From Streptomyces sp. S.PB5 (GTDB lineage Bacteria > Actinomycetota > Actinomycetes > Streptomycetales > Streptomycetaceae), in contig NZ_JAQMWP010000017.1 of the NCBI RefSeq assembly GCF_030403745.1, positions 1 through 64,000 on the forward strand: a stretch of 64,000 nucleotides of DNA, read 5' to 3'. The notes under the pieces are model-generated. The model was given only the letters and a program-made list of their open reading frames with translations, was not told the DNA's origin and did not search any database. This document shows positions 43,253 to 51,676 of the stretch, piece by piece (position 1 is the first letter of the stretch; every line of letters starts with the position of its first letter). The translations under genes and the position numbers were made by a program.

Positions 43253-44971
43253 TCAGTACTCCTTGGGCGGGTTGGCGGGGGTGAGCAGGGCGGGGCCCGG
43301 TTCCCGTGGGGCCTGTCCGGCGAGCGGGGCGGCGAGGCCGAGCGGGGCGAAGGCCCGGTTCAGGACGCCGCGGGTCAGCTTGTGGCCGCGCGCGGCGACA
43401 TAGCCGTCGGGGCGCACCAGCACCCAGGAGCCCGGGGCCAGGCCGAGCGCGGTGCGCAGCCGGGCGTCGGGGTCGGCGAGCGGGGCGGGTCCGTCGGTGT
43501 CGGCGCCGTCGACCGTCCGTACGGAGAGCCATTCGCCGTACTGGACGGCGGCGGTCACGGCGACGCCGCCGGGGGTGTCCCCGGGTCCGGTGCCGCCCGC
43601 GGCGAGCAGCAACGACCAGCGGGGGTCGCGCAGTTCGTCGTGCAGGGCGCGGCAGCCGGGCGAGCCGGGATCGTGGACCTGGGCCTCGGTGATCCGCCGG
43701 CCGGGGCCGGGGCCCGGGGTCGGCACGGACACCGACAGCGACACGGTCCCGGCGATCTCCCGGTAGGCGTCGACGGTGCTCAGGGAGGACTCGTCGTAGC
43801 CGATGCGCAGCCCGGACATACCGCCGAGGACCTTGCGCTGGATGGCCTTGCGCAGCGGCCGCACATTGCGCACGACCGTGAAGACGACCGGCAGCGCGGC
43901 CGAGGCCAGCAGGTTCTTCAGCTGGACGAGGAAGGTCGCGGTGCGGGTGGAGCCGAGCAGCGCCTCGCCGATCGGTACCCGCTCCTCGCTGTAGGTGTCG
44001 AGCAGCGTCCGTCCCGCGTTGCCCAGGTCGACCTGGGCGAGCTTCCAGGCGAGGTTGTACGCCTCCTGGACGCCGGTGTTCATGCCCTGTCCGGAGGCGG
44101 GGCTGTGCACATGGGCGGCGTCCCCGGCCACGAAGACCCGGCCCTTGTGCATGCGTTCGACCATCCGCTGTTGGAAGGTGAAGGTGGACGTCCACTCGGC
44201 CTCGCCGACCTTGACGTCCCGGCCGAGCCCCGCGGAGAGCCGGGCGCCGAGCTCCGCGGTGCCGCCGTCCGGTGCGGGCGCGGTGTCCAGCAGCCGCCAG
44301 TGCCCGTCGCGGGCGTAGGGGACCATCATCAGCGCGTGTCCGCCGGTGTGGGTCCAGTAGATGGTGTCGGGCGGCAGGTCGGTCTCGACGGGCGCGTCGG
44401 CGAGCATCCAGGTCTCGCTGGACTCGCCGATGAGCTCCAGTCCGAGCAGCTTGCGCACGGTGCTGTGCCCGCCGTCGCAGCCGACCAGCCAGGACGTCCG
44501 TACGGTTGTCTGGGTCCCGTCGGCGTCGCGCAGCCCGACCCGCACCCCGTCCGCGTCCTGGGTGAACCCGGTCAGCCGCACGCCCCACTCGACGTCGACC
44601 CCGAGGCGGGCCACGGCCTCGCGCAGCACGGCCTCGGTCTCGGTCTGCGGGACGATCAGCGTGTACGGGTACGAGGTGGGCATCGTCGAGTAGTCCGCCT
44701 CAAGACGCACCAGTCGGCGGCCCCCGGAGTACATCGTGAAGGCACGGTTCTGCCGCCCCCGCGTCAGCAGGTCGTCGACGACGCCCATCTGCGCGAACGT
44801 CTCCAGGGTGCGGGGGTGCACGGCGACGGCCCGGCTGGTGGTGGCGGGCCCGGGCGCGGCGTCGACGAGCCGCACCCGCACTCCCCTGCGGGCGAGTTCA
44901 TGGGCGGCGGTCAGACCGACGGCGCCCGCGCCGACGACGAGCGCCCGCGGCCGGTCGTGGTCGGTGGTCAC
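43253..44971 (-). CDS. FAD-dependent aromatic polyketide hydroxylase (group A, PHBH-fold)
   Basis: 572 aa. The N-terminal FAD-binding GxGxxG is RALVVGAGAVGLTAAHEL, the DG motif is SWLVGCDGGHSTVRKLLGL, and the second FAD motif is GRVFVAGDAAHVHSPASGQGMNTGVQEAYNL. The C-terminal about 150 residues form the thioredoxin-like third domain of RdmE/PgaE/OxyS-type enzymes. These use NAD(P)H and O2 to hydroxylate ring positions of tetracyclines, anthracyclines and angucyclines. Its GTG overlaps the ABM stop (GTGA), so the ABM and FAD enzymes are probably made together. It likely performs ring hydroxylation or quinone formation on the cyclised core. Confidence 0.95.
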   Translation of the reverse strand: MTTDHDRPRALVVGAGAVGLTAAHELARRGVRVRLVDAAPGPATTSRAVAVHPRTLETFAQMGVVDDLLTRGRQNRAFTMYSGGRRLVRLEADYSTMPTSYPYTLIVPQTETEAVLREAVARLGVDVEWGVRLTGFTQDADGVRVGLRDADGTQTTVRTSWLVGCDGGHSTVRKLLGLELIGESSETWMLADAPVETDLPPDTIYWTHTGGHALMMVPYARDGHWRLLDTAPAPDGGTAELGARLSAGLGRDVKVGEAEWTSTFTFQQRMVERMHKGRVFVAGDAAHVHSPASGQGMNTGVQEAYNLAWKLAQVDLGNAGRTLLDTYSEERVPIGEALLGSTRTATFLVQLKNLLASAALPVVFTVVRNVRPLRKAIQRKVLGGMSGLRIGYDESSLSTVDAYREIAGTVSLSVSVPTPGPGPGRRITEAQVHDPGSPGCRALHDELRDPRWSLLLAAGGTGPGDTPGGVAVTAAVQYGEWLSVRTVDGADTDGPAPLADPDARLRTALGLAPGSWVLVRPDGYVAARGHKLTRGVLNRAFAPLGLAAPLAGQAPREPGPALLTPANPPKEY

Positions 44972-45255
44972 GCGCTCTCCTCGACGATCTCGTACAGGCC
45001 CGGGTCGGGCGTGGCCAGCGGGCCCAGGCCCTTGACGATCGACTGGAACTCCTCGCTGCGCACGGCCTTCTGGTGGGCGGCGGCGTCCTTCCAGACGGCG
45101 AGCTCCAGGAAGACGTTGGGCGTGCCCGCGTGGCGCAGGGTGAGGTGGCTGACGTAGCCGGGCTGGGCGGACATGTAGGAGGTCAGCCGGCCCTTGACGG
45201 CGAGGAAGGTGTCGATGTCACCGTGCACGGTCAGCTTGTTGACGAAGGTCACCAT
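44968..45255 (-). CDS. Small cofactor-free ABM-type monooxygenase
   Basis: 95 aa, the typical length of antibiotic-biosynthesis monooxygenase (ferredoxin-like) subunits. Core segments are FLAVKGRLTSYMSAQPGYVSH, then FLELAVWKDAAAHQKAV. Such proteins, for example the ActVA-ORF6 and TcmH class, oxidise anthrones to quinones with O2 and no cofactor, working as dimers. It sits between an acyl-CoA ligase and an FAD hydroxylase in an operon ending with KR and ARO/CYC. It probably makes the quinone of the aromatic core. Small ABM proteins can also be general stress or heme-degrading enzymes, but the context favours biosynthesis. Confidence 0.88.
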   Translation of the reverse strand: MVTFVNKLTVHGDIDTFLAVKGRLTSYMSAQPGYVSHLTLRHAGTPNVFLELAVWKDAAAHQKAVRSEEFQSIVKGLGPLATPDPGLYEIVEESA

Positions 45256-45343
45256 GGTCGTCTCCTGAGTACGTGGGAAAGGGGGCGGGAGGACAGGGGC
45301 CAGGGGTGGTCCGGGCCGGGGCGGGCCCGGGTGGGGCAGGGGG

Positions 45344-46930
45344 TCAGCTTGCGGCCCGCTCCTTGAGGCGTAGCCGCGCCAGGCGCCGCGCCGGTTTCCC
45401 GACGGGCGTGCGGGGTACGGCGTCCAGGGCTTCGGTGAGGCGGATCCGCTCGAAGTGGGCGAGGTGTTCGTTGGCCCGGGCCGCGACCGACTCGAGGACG
45501 TCGAGGGTCTGGTGGGCGCTGTCCGGGCGGTCGTCGGGGCGGAGCACGACGCCCGCCCAGACCAGGGCTCCGTGCTCGCGGTCGGGCCAGCCGGCGACCA
45601 CGCACTCGGCGACGCGCGGGTCGGCGCCGAGGATCTGTTCGACGCGGCTGGGCGAGACGATCTCGTTGTCGTACTTGAAGATGTCGTCGAGCCGGTCCAC
45701 CAGCCACAGGGCGCCGTCGTCGTCGACGTATCCGACGTCACCGGTGGAGAACCAGCCGTCCACGTCGATGCGTGCGCAGCTGTCCTCGCCGAGGTAACCG
45801 GCCATCAGCTGGGGGCCCTTGACCTGGACCTCGCCGGTGGACCAGACGTCGACGGTCCGGCGGGTGGTGACGTCGACGAGCCGGCACGCGGTGCCGGGCA
45901 CCGGGAGGCCGACCGCGCCGGGACGGTCGAGGCCGGGGGCCTGGCAGTGGGTGAGCGGGGAGAGTTCGGCCATGCCGTAGCCCTGGATGACGGGGACGCC
46001 GAGCAGGCCGCGCAGGGTGCGGGCGGCCTCCCGGCCCAGGCCCGAGCCGCCGGACAGCACGGCCGTGAGCCGGGGTCCGCCCCGTGCCTCGCGCGGGGTC
46101 CCGGCGAGGCGTTCGTCCGCGGCGAGGCGGTGCAGGCGTGCGGGCAGCCCGTAGTAGTGGGTGGCGCCGACGCCGGCGGCCACGGCCAGGGAGACGAGCG
46201 GGTCGGGGTCCTTGCACAGCACCTGGCAGGCGCCCGCGTACAGCGCCGAGTTGAGGTGCATGACGTGGTACAGCGGCAGATGGTTGACGGTGACCGAGTC
46301 CCGGCCCAGCCGGTGTGCCTGCGCGGTCTGCCAGGCGTTGGCGACCACGTTGCGGTGGGTGAGCAGCACGCCCTTGGGCGGTCCGGTGGTGCCGGTGGTG
46401 AACTGCACGCAGGCGACCGAGTCCCGGTCGGGGTCGACCCGGCGTGGGGTGGCCGAAGCCGTCTCCAGGACGGTCTCCAGCGGCACACAGCCGGGCGGCA
46501 CCGCCATCTCGGGGCCGTCGGTCACGACGATGCTGCGCAGGGCGGGCAGCGTGTCCTGCATCTTGGCCAGCAGCTGGGCGGTCGCCGAGGGCACCAGCGC
46601 GATCTCGGCCCCGGACGCGGCGAAGACATGCCGCAGTCCGTCGTCGCCGATCAGCGGATTGACCAGCACGACCTGCGCCCCACCGGCCATGACGCCGTAG
46701 TAGGCGGCGGCGAAGACCGGGTCGAGGACGTTCGCGACGCCGACCCGCACATCCGTGCGTCCGGCGGTCTCCTGCTGGACGTAGGCGGCGATCCGGTCGG
46801 CCCTGGCGGCCAGTTCGCGGAAGGAGAGGGCCGTGTCCGCGGTGCGCACGGCGATGCCGTGCGGGTCGCGTTCGGCCGCCGTCCGCAGCAGTCCGTGCAC
46901 GGGGAGGTCGGGGTACGTGAAGTCCGGCAC
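45344..46930 (-). CDS. Acyl-CoA ligase / AMP-forming synthetase
   Basis: 528 aa, full-length ANL enzyme. P-loop VQFTTGTTGPPKGVLLTH, A5 motif GYGMAELSP, hinge region DRLDDIFKYDNEIVSPSRVEQ and catalytic Lys in PRTPVGKPARRL are all intact. It activates a carboxylic acid as acyl-AMP and transfers it to CoA or a carrier. GTG 46930 follows GGAGGAG at 8 nt. It heads the ABM-FAD monooxygenase-KR-ARO/CYC operon, and SARP-type repeats precede it. The likely role is starter activation or re-activation of a released polyketide acid; similar ligases in type II clusters have been shown to do both. Unlike the A-stub at 33991 this enzyme looks fully competent. Confidence 0.93.
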   Translation of the reverse strand: MPDFTYPDLPVHGLLRTAAERDPHGIAVRTADTALSFRELAARADRIAAYVQQETAGRTDVRVGVANVLDPVFAAAYYGVMAGGAQVVLVNPLIGDDGLRHVFAASGAEIALVPSATAQLLAKMQDTLPALRSIVVTDGPEMAVPPGCVPLETVLETASATPRRVDPDRDSVACVQFTTGTTGPPKGVLLTHRNVVANAWQTAQAHRLGRDSVTVNHLPLYHVMHLNSALYAGACQVLCKDPDPLVSLAVAAGVGATHYYGLPARLHRLAADERLAGTPREARGGPRLTAVLSGGSGLGREAARTLRGLLGVPVIQGYGMAELSPLTHCQAPGLDRPGAVGLPVPGTACRLVDVTTRRTVDVWSTGEVQVKGPQLMAGYLGEDSCARIDVDGWFSTGDVGYVDDDGALWLVDRLDDIFKYDNEIVSPSRVEQILGADPRVAECVVAGWPDREHGALVWAGVVLRPDDRPDSAHQTLDVLESVAARANEHLAHFERIRLTEALDAVPRTPVGKPARRLARLRLKERAAS

Positions 46931-47003
46931 GGCTCGTTCTCCTCCGGGGGCTCGGTGGGGCGGCGCGTGCACCGCTCGGCGTCTCTCACGTTCTGCCGGG
47001 CCG

Positions 47004-47036
47004 CTTGAGGAATGTTCGAAGGGTGCTCGATCTGTG
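47004..47036. promoter_or_regulatory. Putative SARP-type repeats between CoA-ligase and SnoaL-like genes
   Basis: CTTGAGGAATG (47004), TTCGAAGGGTG (47015), CTCGATCTGTG (47026) repeat at 11-bp pitch with a shared [CT]T[TC]GA core. They lie in the 150-nt divergent promoter of the ligase operon (minus) and the SnoaL-like pair (plus) and could serve both. Confidence 0.55.
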
Positions 47037-47080
47037 CTGCGCAGAGTGGGGCGCACATCACGGAACGGAGGGCCGGTCCC

Positions 47081-47542
47081 ATGACCACCGACATGCTCAC
47101 CCCCGCCGAACTCCCCACCGACGCGAAGGAGTTCGGCGACCTGTACGCACAGGTGCAGCAGTACTACTCGCACCAGATGCAGCTCTTCGACGAGCACGAC
47201 GCCGAGCGCTGGGCGGCCACCTTCACCGAGGACGCCGTCTTCGACGTCCCCACCCTCGACGAACCGGTGCGCGGCCGCGCCGCCCTGGCGGCGAACGTGC
47301 TGCGCAACAAGGCCCAGCAGGAGCGCAGCGGCGAGCAGTTGCGGCACTGGATCGGCATGCTCGACATCCGGGCACAGCAGGACGAGGAGCTGCGCACCCG
47401 CTGCTACGCGCTGGTGTACGCCACTCCGCTCGGCGGTTCCTCACGGGTGCTGCGGGTGTGCGTGATGGAGGACGTACTGGTCCGGGTGCGCGGCAGGCTG
47501 CGCACCCGCTACCGCCTCGTGACCCGCGACGACCTGGCGTGA
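47081..47542 (+). CDS. SnoaL-like (NTF2-fold) protein, copy 1
   Basis: 153 aa. The single NTF2-like cone fold is indicated by YAQVQQYYSHQMQLFDEHDAERWAATFTEDAVFDVP, then RGRAALAANV. Family members in polyketide clusters act as ring cyclases, hydroxylases or cofactor-free oxygenases, and the same fold forms the beta subunits of ring-hydroxylating dioxygenases. GGAGGG 9 nt before ATG 47081. It lies 14 nt upstream of a paralogue, and both start divergently from the ligase operon. The pair might form a heterodimer. Catalytic residues cannot be assigned confidently, so the specific reaction remains open. Confidence 0.85.
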   Translation: MTTDMLTPAELPTDAKEFGDLYAQVQQYYSHQMQLFDEHDAERWAATFTEDAVFDVPTLDEPVRGRAALAANVLRNKAQQERSGEQLRHWIGMLDIRAQQDEELRTRCYALVYATPLGGSSRVLRVCVMEDVLVRVRGRLRTRYRLVTRDDLA

Positions 47543-47556
47543 CCGGGAGGTTCCTG

Positions 47557-48021
47557 ATGACGAGTCACGCCCCGCGACAGGCCTCGGCCGGCACCGGCCC
47601 GGCCGACCCGTACACGCAGGTGCAGCAGTTCTACGCCCGGCAGGTCGCCTTCCTGGACGACCTGCGGGCCGAGGAGTTCGCCGCGACGTTCACCGAGGAC
47701 GGGGTCTTCGCACCGGCTCCGGGCGCGCCCCCGGCGCGGGGCCGGACGGCGATCGCGGCGGCGCTGCGGGCCGCCCACGAGCGGAGGTTCGGCACCGAGC
47801 AGGTGCGCCGCCGCCACTGGCACAACATGCTGCGCGTGGAGCCGGGCCCGGACGGCACCCTGCTCACGCACTACTACCTGCTGGTCGCGGTCACCCGGCC
47901 CGGGGAGCCCGCCCCGGTCCTCGGCCCGAGCGCGGTCGTCGAGGACGTCCTGGTCCACGACGACACCGGCGGCCTGCTGACCCGTGAACGCCGGGTCACA
48001 CCGGACCACTTGTCGTTCTGA
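47557..48021 (+). CDS. SnoaL-like (NTF2-fold) protein, copy 2
   Basis: 154 aa. Alignable with the previous gene over its length: YTQVQQFYARQVAFLDDLRAEEFAATFTEDGVF, then ARGRTAIAAALRAAHERR. The C-terminus ends EDVLVHDDTGGLLTRERRVTPDH, matching the first copy's EDVLVRVRGRLRTRYRLVTRDD. GGGAGG precedes ATG 47557 by 7 nt. It is clearly a paralogue arising by tandem duplication, now well diverged. It could be the catalytic partner or a scaffold in a SnoaL-type cyclisation or hydroxylation. It converges on the FAD monooxygenase ending at 48039. Confidence 0.85.
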   Translation: MTSHAPRQASAGTGPADPYTQVQQFYARQVAFLDDLRAEEFAATFTEDGVFAPAPGAPPARGRTAIAAALRAAHERRFGTEQVRRRHWHNMLRVEPGPDGTLLTHYYLLVAVTRPGEPAPVLGPSAVVEDVLVHDDTGGLLTRERRVTPDHLSF

Positions 48022-48038
48022 CCGAAGGGCGGGCCGGG

Positions 48039-49352
48039 TCAGGCGCGGCGAGCGGGGGCCGGCGCCTCGGGCGCCGCGGGCGTGACCTCGAACAGGTCGG
48101 TACGGACGTCGACGGGGTCGATCCCGTACGCCACCTTGCGGGTGATGCGCTCGCCGATCCGGGAGCGCGTCACCACGGCGGCGGCGCGGGAGCGCAGCCG
48201 GGTGACGACGGGTCCGCCGTGGCCGAGCACCGCCTTGGCCTGGATGCGCTGCATCCGGTGCACGGACGCCGCCGCGGGCCTGCGCCGCTGCTCGTAGGGC
48301 AGCAGCCGGTCCCGGCTCGCGTCACCGGCGCGGACGGCGTCGAGCAGCACGGGATGGGCGGCGGCGGCGTCCTGGAGGGCGAGGTTGATGCCCTGGGCGC
48401 CGATGGGTCCGTGGGTATGGGCGCTGTCCCCGACGAGCATCAGCCCGTCGCGCACCCACTCCTGCGCCTGCGCGGCGAACACGTCGAGCAGCTGCAGGTC
48501 CGACAGCGCCGGCGGATGCTCGCGGAACAGTTCCGCGAACTGCGGGAGCGCGTCGGTCAGTTCACGGCGGATCGCGTCGATCCCGAGGGCGGCGACCCGG
48601 TTCCAGCTCCGGTGCGGCAGCGTCCAGCCGATGCGCAGCCGGCCGGGGTGAGTGTCATGGACGAGCAGAGCGCCGCGCTCGGTGCGATGCACCTGCACGT
48701 AGCCCGGGGCCAGCCCCGGCGCGGGCAGGGCGAACCACACCACGTCCTGGTCGAAGGCCTCGGTCCGCCCGGCGTCGATCCCGGCGAGCATCCGTGTCCG
48801 CGAGAACCGCCCGTCGGCCCCGACGACGACCCGCGCCCGTACCGTCGCCGTATGCCCGGTCCCCCGCTGCGCCACCGCCCCGGTGACGGCGTCCCCGTCC
48901 CGCAGCAGCGCGTTGAGGCGGTACCCCTCCAGCAGCGTGAACCCGGGCAGCCCCCGGCAGGCGGCGAGGAGTTCCTGCAGCAGATGCCGCTGCGGCAGCG
49001 CGAGCAGACAGTCGTACGGGGACTGAAGGCGCCGGTAGTCGATGTCGAGCACCAGCCGCTGGTCCTGCAGTACCTGGAACCCCTTGAGCGTGCAGGCTCC
49101 CCGCTCGCGGGCGGCGTCGAGGACCCCCAGGTCGCCGAGGATCCGCTGCCCGCCGGGCTGAAGGATCTCCCCGTGGAAGTCGCGTCGCAGCCCGGTGGAC
49201 CGCTCCAGCAGAGCGACCTTCACTCCGGAACGCAACAGCATGAGCGCGAGCGCAAGTCCGGCGGGCCCGGCGCCGACGACACAGACATCGGCTTCCAGTT
49301 CCCCCACGCGCCCCATCTCAGGAACCGCAATCGCCTCAGGCTGCTCACTCAT
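48039..49352 (-). CDS. FAD-dependent monooxygenase (PHBH-fold, two-domain type)
   Basis: 437 aa. FAD motif DVCVVGAGPAGLALALMLLRSG, the DG motif VRARVVVGADGRFSRTRML, and GLMLVGDSAHTHGPIGAQGINLALQDA. Without the C-terminal thioredoxin-like domain, it is about 135 residues shorter than the FAD hydroxylase at 43253 and belongs to a different subgroup. Its residues around GRFSRTR and the geranylgeranyl-reductase-like N-terminus suggest an aromatic hydroxylase or oxidative ring-modifying enzyme. It is the last gene of the SARP-thioesterase-monooxygenase minus-strand run. Two FAD enzymes plus an ABM point to a highly oxidised product. Confidence 0.92.
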   Translation of the reverse strand: MSEQPEAIAVPEMGRVGELEADVCVVGAGPAGLALALMLLRSGVKVALLERSTGLRRDFHGEILQPGGQRILGDLGVLDAARERGACTLKGFQVLQDQRLVLDIDYRRLQSPYDCLLALPQRHLLQELLAACRGLPGFTLLEGYRLNALLRDGDAVTGAVAQRGTGHTATVRARVVVGADGRFSRTRMLAGIDAGRTEAFDQDVVWFALPAPGLAPGYVQVHRTERGALLVHDTHPGRLRIGWTLPHRSWNRVAALGIDAIRRELTDALPQFAELFREHPPALSDLQLLDVFAAQAQEWVRDGLMLVGDSAHTHGPIGAQGINLALQDAAAAHPVLLDAVRAGDASRDRLLPYEQRRRPAAASVHRMQRIQAKAVLGHGGPVVTRLRSRAAAVVTRSRIGERITRKVAYGIDPVDVRTDLFEVTPAAPEAPAPARRA

Positions 49353-49386
49353 GCTCGCCCTCCTTGATGAATTGACGGTGCGATGA

Positions 49387-49407
49387 CGCGCCCCCCTCGG
49401 GGGCGCG
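49387..49407. terminator. Hairpin after the thioesterase gene
   Basis: CGCGCCCCC (49387-49395), 3-nt loop CTC, GGGGGCGCG (49399-49407). It lies 64 nt beyond the stop of the minus-strand thioesterase and just before the monooxygenase start, so it may partly terminate or attenuate read-through into that gene. Confidence 0.6.
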
Positions 49408-49470
49408 GGGCTGCTTCATGTGCGGCCGGCGCCGCGTGGGCGCGACCGGCCCCCACCGGCCCGCAAGCCG

Positions 49471-50229
49471 TCAACGCACCGGCTGCGGAACGCTCAGCCG
49501 CCGCACGACACGACAGGCCCGCCCCAGCAACCGGGGCAGTGCGGACCCTCGAACGAAGAAGTGATCGCCAGGCAGTGTCCGGGTGGCCACCGGCCCATCG
49601 GTCCAGTGCCGCCAGGCCGCCAGTTCGGCGGGCCGCACCAGCGGATCATCCGCACCGGCAACCGCCAGCACCGGCACCCGCAACGGCCCACCCCGCACCG
49701 GCGTACGCGCGGCGCGCCGCAGACTGTCGGCCAGCGTCAGGTCGTCCCGCAGCACCGGCATCACCGACCGGAACCAGAAATCCCCGGGCACGGTCCCCGT
49801 AGGAACGGCACCTGTGGACTCCAGCAAGTGGAGCAGCCGGTCGTCGGACTCACCGCACGCGTCCGCGAGCCGGGACGCGACATCGGGCGGCTGACACGCC
49901 CCCACCGCGAGCAGCGCCGGACCGGGCAGCCCGGCCTCGTGCAGCGCCCGGGTGAGCGTGTAGGCGACCAGCGCGCCGAGGCTGTGCCCGTAGAGCACGT
50001 ACGGCTCGCAGGGCGTGTTCGGCGTCGTACGGAAGTCGTCCATCAGGTCGGCCAGCAGCGCCTCGGGTCCCGTCGCCCGGGGTTCGCGGCGTCTGCCGTC
50101 CCGGCCCGGGAGCAGGTGCGGCACGGCCCGGACGCCGCTGCCGAGGCCGGCCGGCCAGGCGTGGAAGGACGAGACTCCGGCTCCGGCGTGCGCGAAGCAG
50201 TGCAGCGGCACCGGCTGTTCGTCGGGCAT
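49471..50229 (-). CDS. Type II (editing) thioesterase
   Basis: 252 aa alpha/beta hydrolase of the external TEII type. Nucleophile motif YGHSLGALVAY (Ser83), catalytic Asp in GADDPLV and His in LPGDHFFV. FAHAGAG near the N-terminus forms the oxyanion region. Such enzymes remove aberrant or acetyl groups from carrier proteins, or release intermediates. It follows a SARP gene (gap 93 nt) and precedes the two-domain FAD monooxygenase. With both type I and type II lines and an NRPS-like carrier nearby, it could serve any of them. Confidence 0.92.
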   Translation of the reverse strand: MPDEQPVPLHCFAHAGAGVSSFHAWPAGLGSGVRAVPHLLPGRDGRRREPRATGPEALLADLMDDFRTTPNTPCEPYVLYGHSLGALVAYTLTRALHEAGLPGPALLAVGACQPPDVASRLADACGESDDRLLHLLESTGAVPTGTVPGDFWFRSVMPVLRDDLTLADSLRRAARTPVRGGPLRVPVLAVAGADDPLVRPAELAAWRHWTDGPVATRTLPGDHFFVRGSALPRLLGRACRVVRRLSVPQPVR

Positions 50230-50322
50230 CGTCCGTCCCTTTTTCTCTGGCTTTCCTCTGGCGGACTCGGCGCGTCCCGCGCCCCACGAGGCTCGCGTGG
50301 CGCTCTGGAGCCGCGCTCGGGC

Positions 50323-51144
50323 TCAGGCCGCGTACAGGTTGAAGGTGGAGGTGCGGCGCGGTCCGCACACCACGTCCAGGGCCGGGTCCACGGTGAGCAT
50401 CGCCTGGTGCAGCCGCTGCAGCTGCGGCGAGGGCTCCACGCCCAGATCCTCGATCAGCCGCTTGCGCAGCCGGCGGTAGACGTCCAGCGCGGTGGCCTGC
50501 CGGCCGGAGCGGTAGAGCGCCACCATGGCCTGGGAGTGCAGGCCCTCGTGCTGCGGGTGACGGGCGATCAGATCGGTGAGCTCGGCGATGAGTTCGGAGT
50601 GGCGGCCGAGCCTGAGGTCGGAGTCGATACGCCGCTCGACGGTGACGAGCCGGCTCTCCTCCAGCCGCATGACCTCGATCTCCAGGATCGGGCCGACCCG
50701 TACGTCGACCAGGGCGGGCCCCTGCCACATGCCCAGCGCATCGCGGAAGAGCCCGGCCGCGGCCGCGTCCTCGCCCTCCTCGAACGCCGCCTGACCCGCC
50801 GTCACCAACTGCTCGTAGCGGTGCACGTCGACGCTCTCGGGCGGCACCTGGAGCAGATAGCCGCCGTGCCGGGTCGCGAGGACCTCCTTGGCGGTGCCGG
50901 GGGCATCGGGCCCCATGGCGGTGCCGAGGCGGCGGCGCAGCTGCAGGATGTACGTCTGCATGGTCGTCATGGCGCTCTGCGGCATGTCCGTGCCCCAGAT
51001 CTCCTCCATGAGAGTGGGCACAGGCATGACCCGGCCCGGGTAGAACGCGAGCAGAGCGAGGAGTTGCCTCGGTTTGCCCGCGGTCGGAACGATCGAGATC
51101 CCGTTGACATCGGCGCTCAACGGACCCAGAACCTGTATCTCCAC
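50323..51144 (-). CDS. SARP-family transcriptional activator, copy 1
   Basis: 273 aa, the classical small SARP layout: OmpR-like winged helix (MEIQVLGPLSADVNGISI ... GKPRQLLALLAFYPGRVMPVPTLMEEIWG, about 1-95) and a bacterial transcriptional activation domain (about 95-250; VDVHRYEQLVTAGQAAFEEG). SARPs bind tandem heptads overlapping the -35 region and recruit RNA polymerase. GTG 51144 follows GGGGAGGAAACT. It is divergent from SARP 2, with an 11-bp-pitched repeat in the shared region. It probably controls the type II genes and may also activate the carrier-protein operon. Confidence 0.95.
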   Translation of the reverse strand: MEIQVLGPLSADVNGISIVPTAGKPRQLLALLAFYPGRVMPVPTLMEEIWGTDMPQSAMTTMQTYILQLRRRLGTAMGPDAPGTAKEVLATRHGGYLLQVPPESVDVHRYEQLVTAGQAAFEEGEDAAAAGLFRDALGMWQGPALVDVRVGPILEIEVMRLEESRLVTVERRIDSDLRLGRHSELIAELTDLIARHPQHEGLHSQAMVALYRSGRQATALDVYRRLRKRLIEDLGVEPSPQLQRLHQAMLTVDPALDVVCGPRRTSTFNLYAA

Positions 51145-51478
51145 AGTTTCCTCCCCGTGCCGGCTGAGTGGTGGGTTCCACTCTTTGGCTCAAAGCCGTC
51201 GGCCGTGCAGCACGCTAGCCCCGTTCGCGTGGCGCGCCTCGGAATCTCCACCCGCGTTCAAGCGGCCTTCCACACGCGGCCTTTCCACCTGGGACCGACC
51301 CGCTCAAGAACGCTTGTACGAACCCTGGAGGGGGGCTCGCGCGAGCGGCCGCCGCCCGCTTCGGGTGGCTATCGTCCGAAGAGCCGGCCGTCCCGTCCCG
51401 CGGCCGTACCTGGCCGAACCGGAACGGACACCGCCACGGCACCTGGCTGCTCCACACCCACCAGCGACGGAGTCATCC
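51145..51478. promoter_or_regulatory. Divergent SARP promoter region with 11-bp repeats
   Basis: CTCCACCCGCG (51246), TTCAAGCGGCC (51257) and TTCCACACGCG (51268) repeat at 11-bp spacing midway between the divergent SARP genes. The TTCAAGCGG core is the same as the one upstream of KS-alpha, so auto- or cross-regulation of the SARPs is likely. No gene is seen in this stretch. Confidence 0.5.
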
Positions 51479-51676
51479 ATGCAACAGCGCCACCTCGCGC
51501 CCGCCCGCGCCACGGCCCGCCGCCGGCTGCCCCGGGAGGGGCATCCGGCCCTGAGCGGTCCCGGCGAGGGGCGCGGGACCGTGCGCAGGTGGGGCCGGCC
51601 GCGCGCGAGAGTGCTCACCCCTCGGCGGCCCGCGCACCCGGCGCAGCCGTGCACCGGCACAGCGGTGCCGCGATGA
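51479..51676 (+). CDS. Possible 65-aa Arg/Pro-rich leader peptide overlapping the second SARP start
   Basis: A short frame from ATG 51479 has GGAG 6 nt upstream and ends in a TGA that overlaps the ATG of the next gene (ATGA). The peptide is rich in Arg, Pro and Ala (for example ARATARRRLPREGHP) with no recognised family. Its composition is what random GC-rich DNA also gives. The exact stop/start overlap and the ribosome-binding site support translational coupling, but codon-usage evidence alone would not. Confidence 0.35.
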   Translation: MQQRHLAPARATARRRLPREGHPALSGPGEGRGTVRRWGRPRARVLTPRRPAHPAQPCTGTAVPR

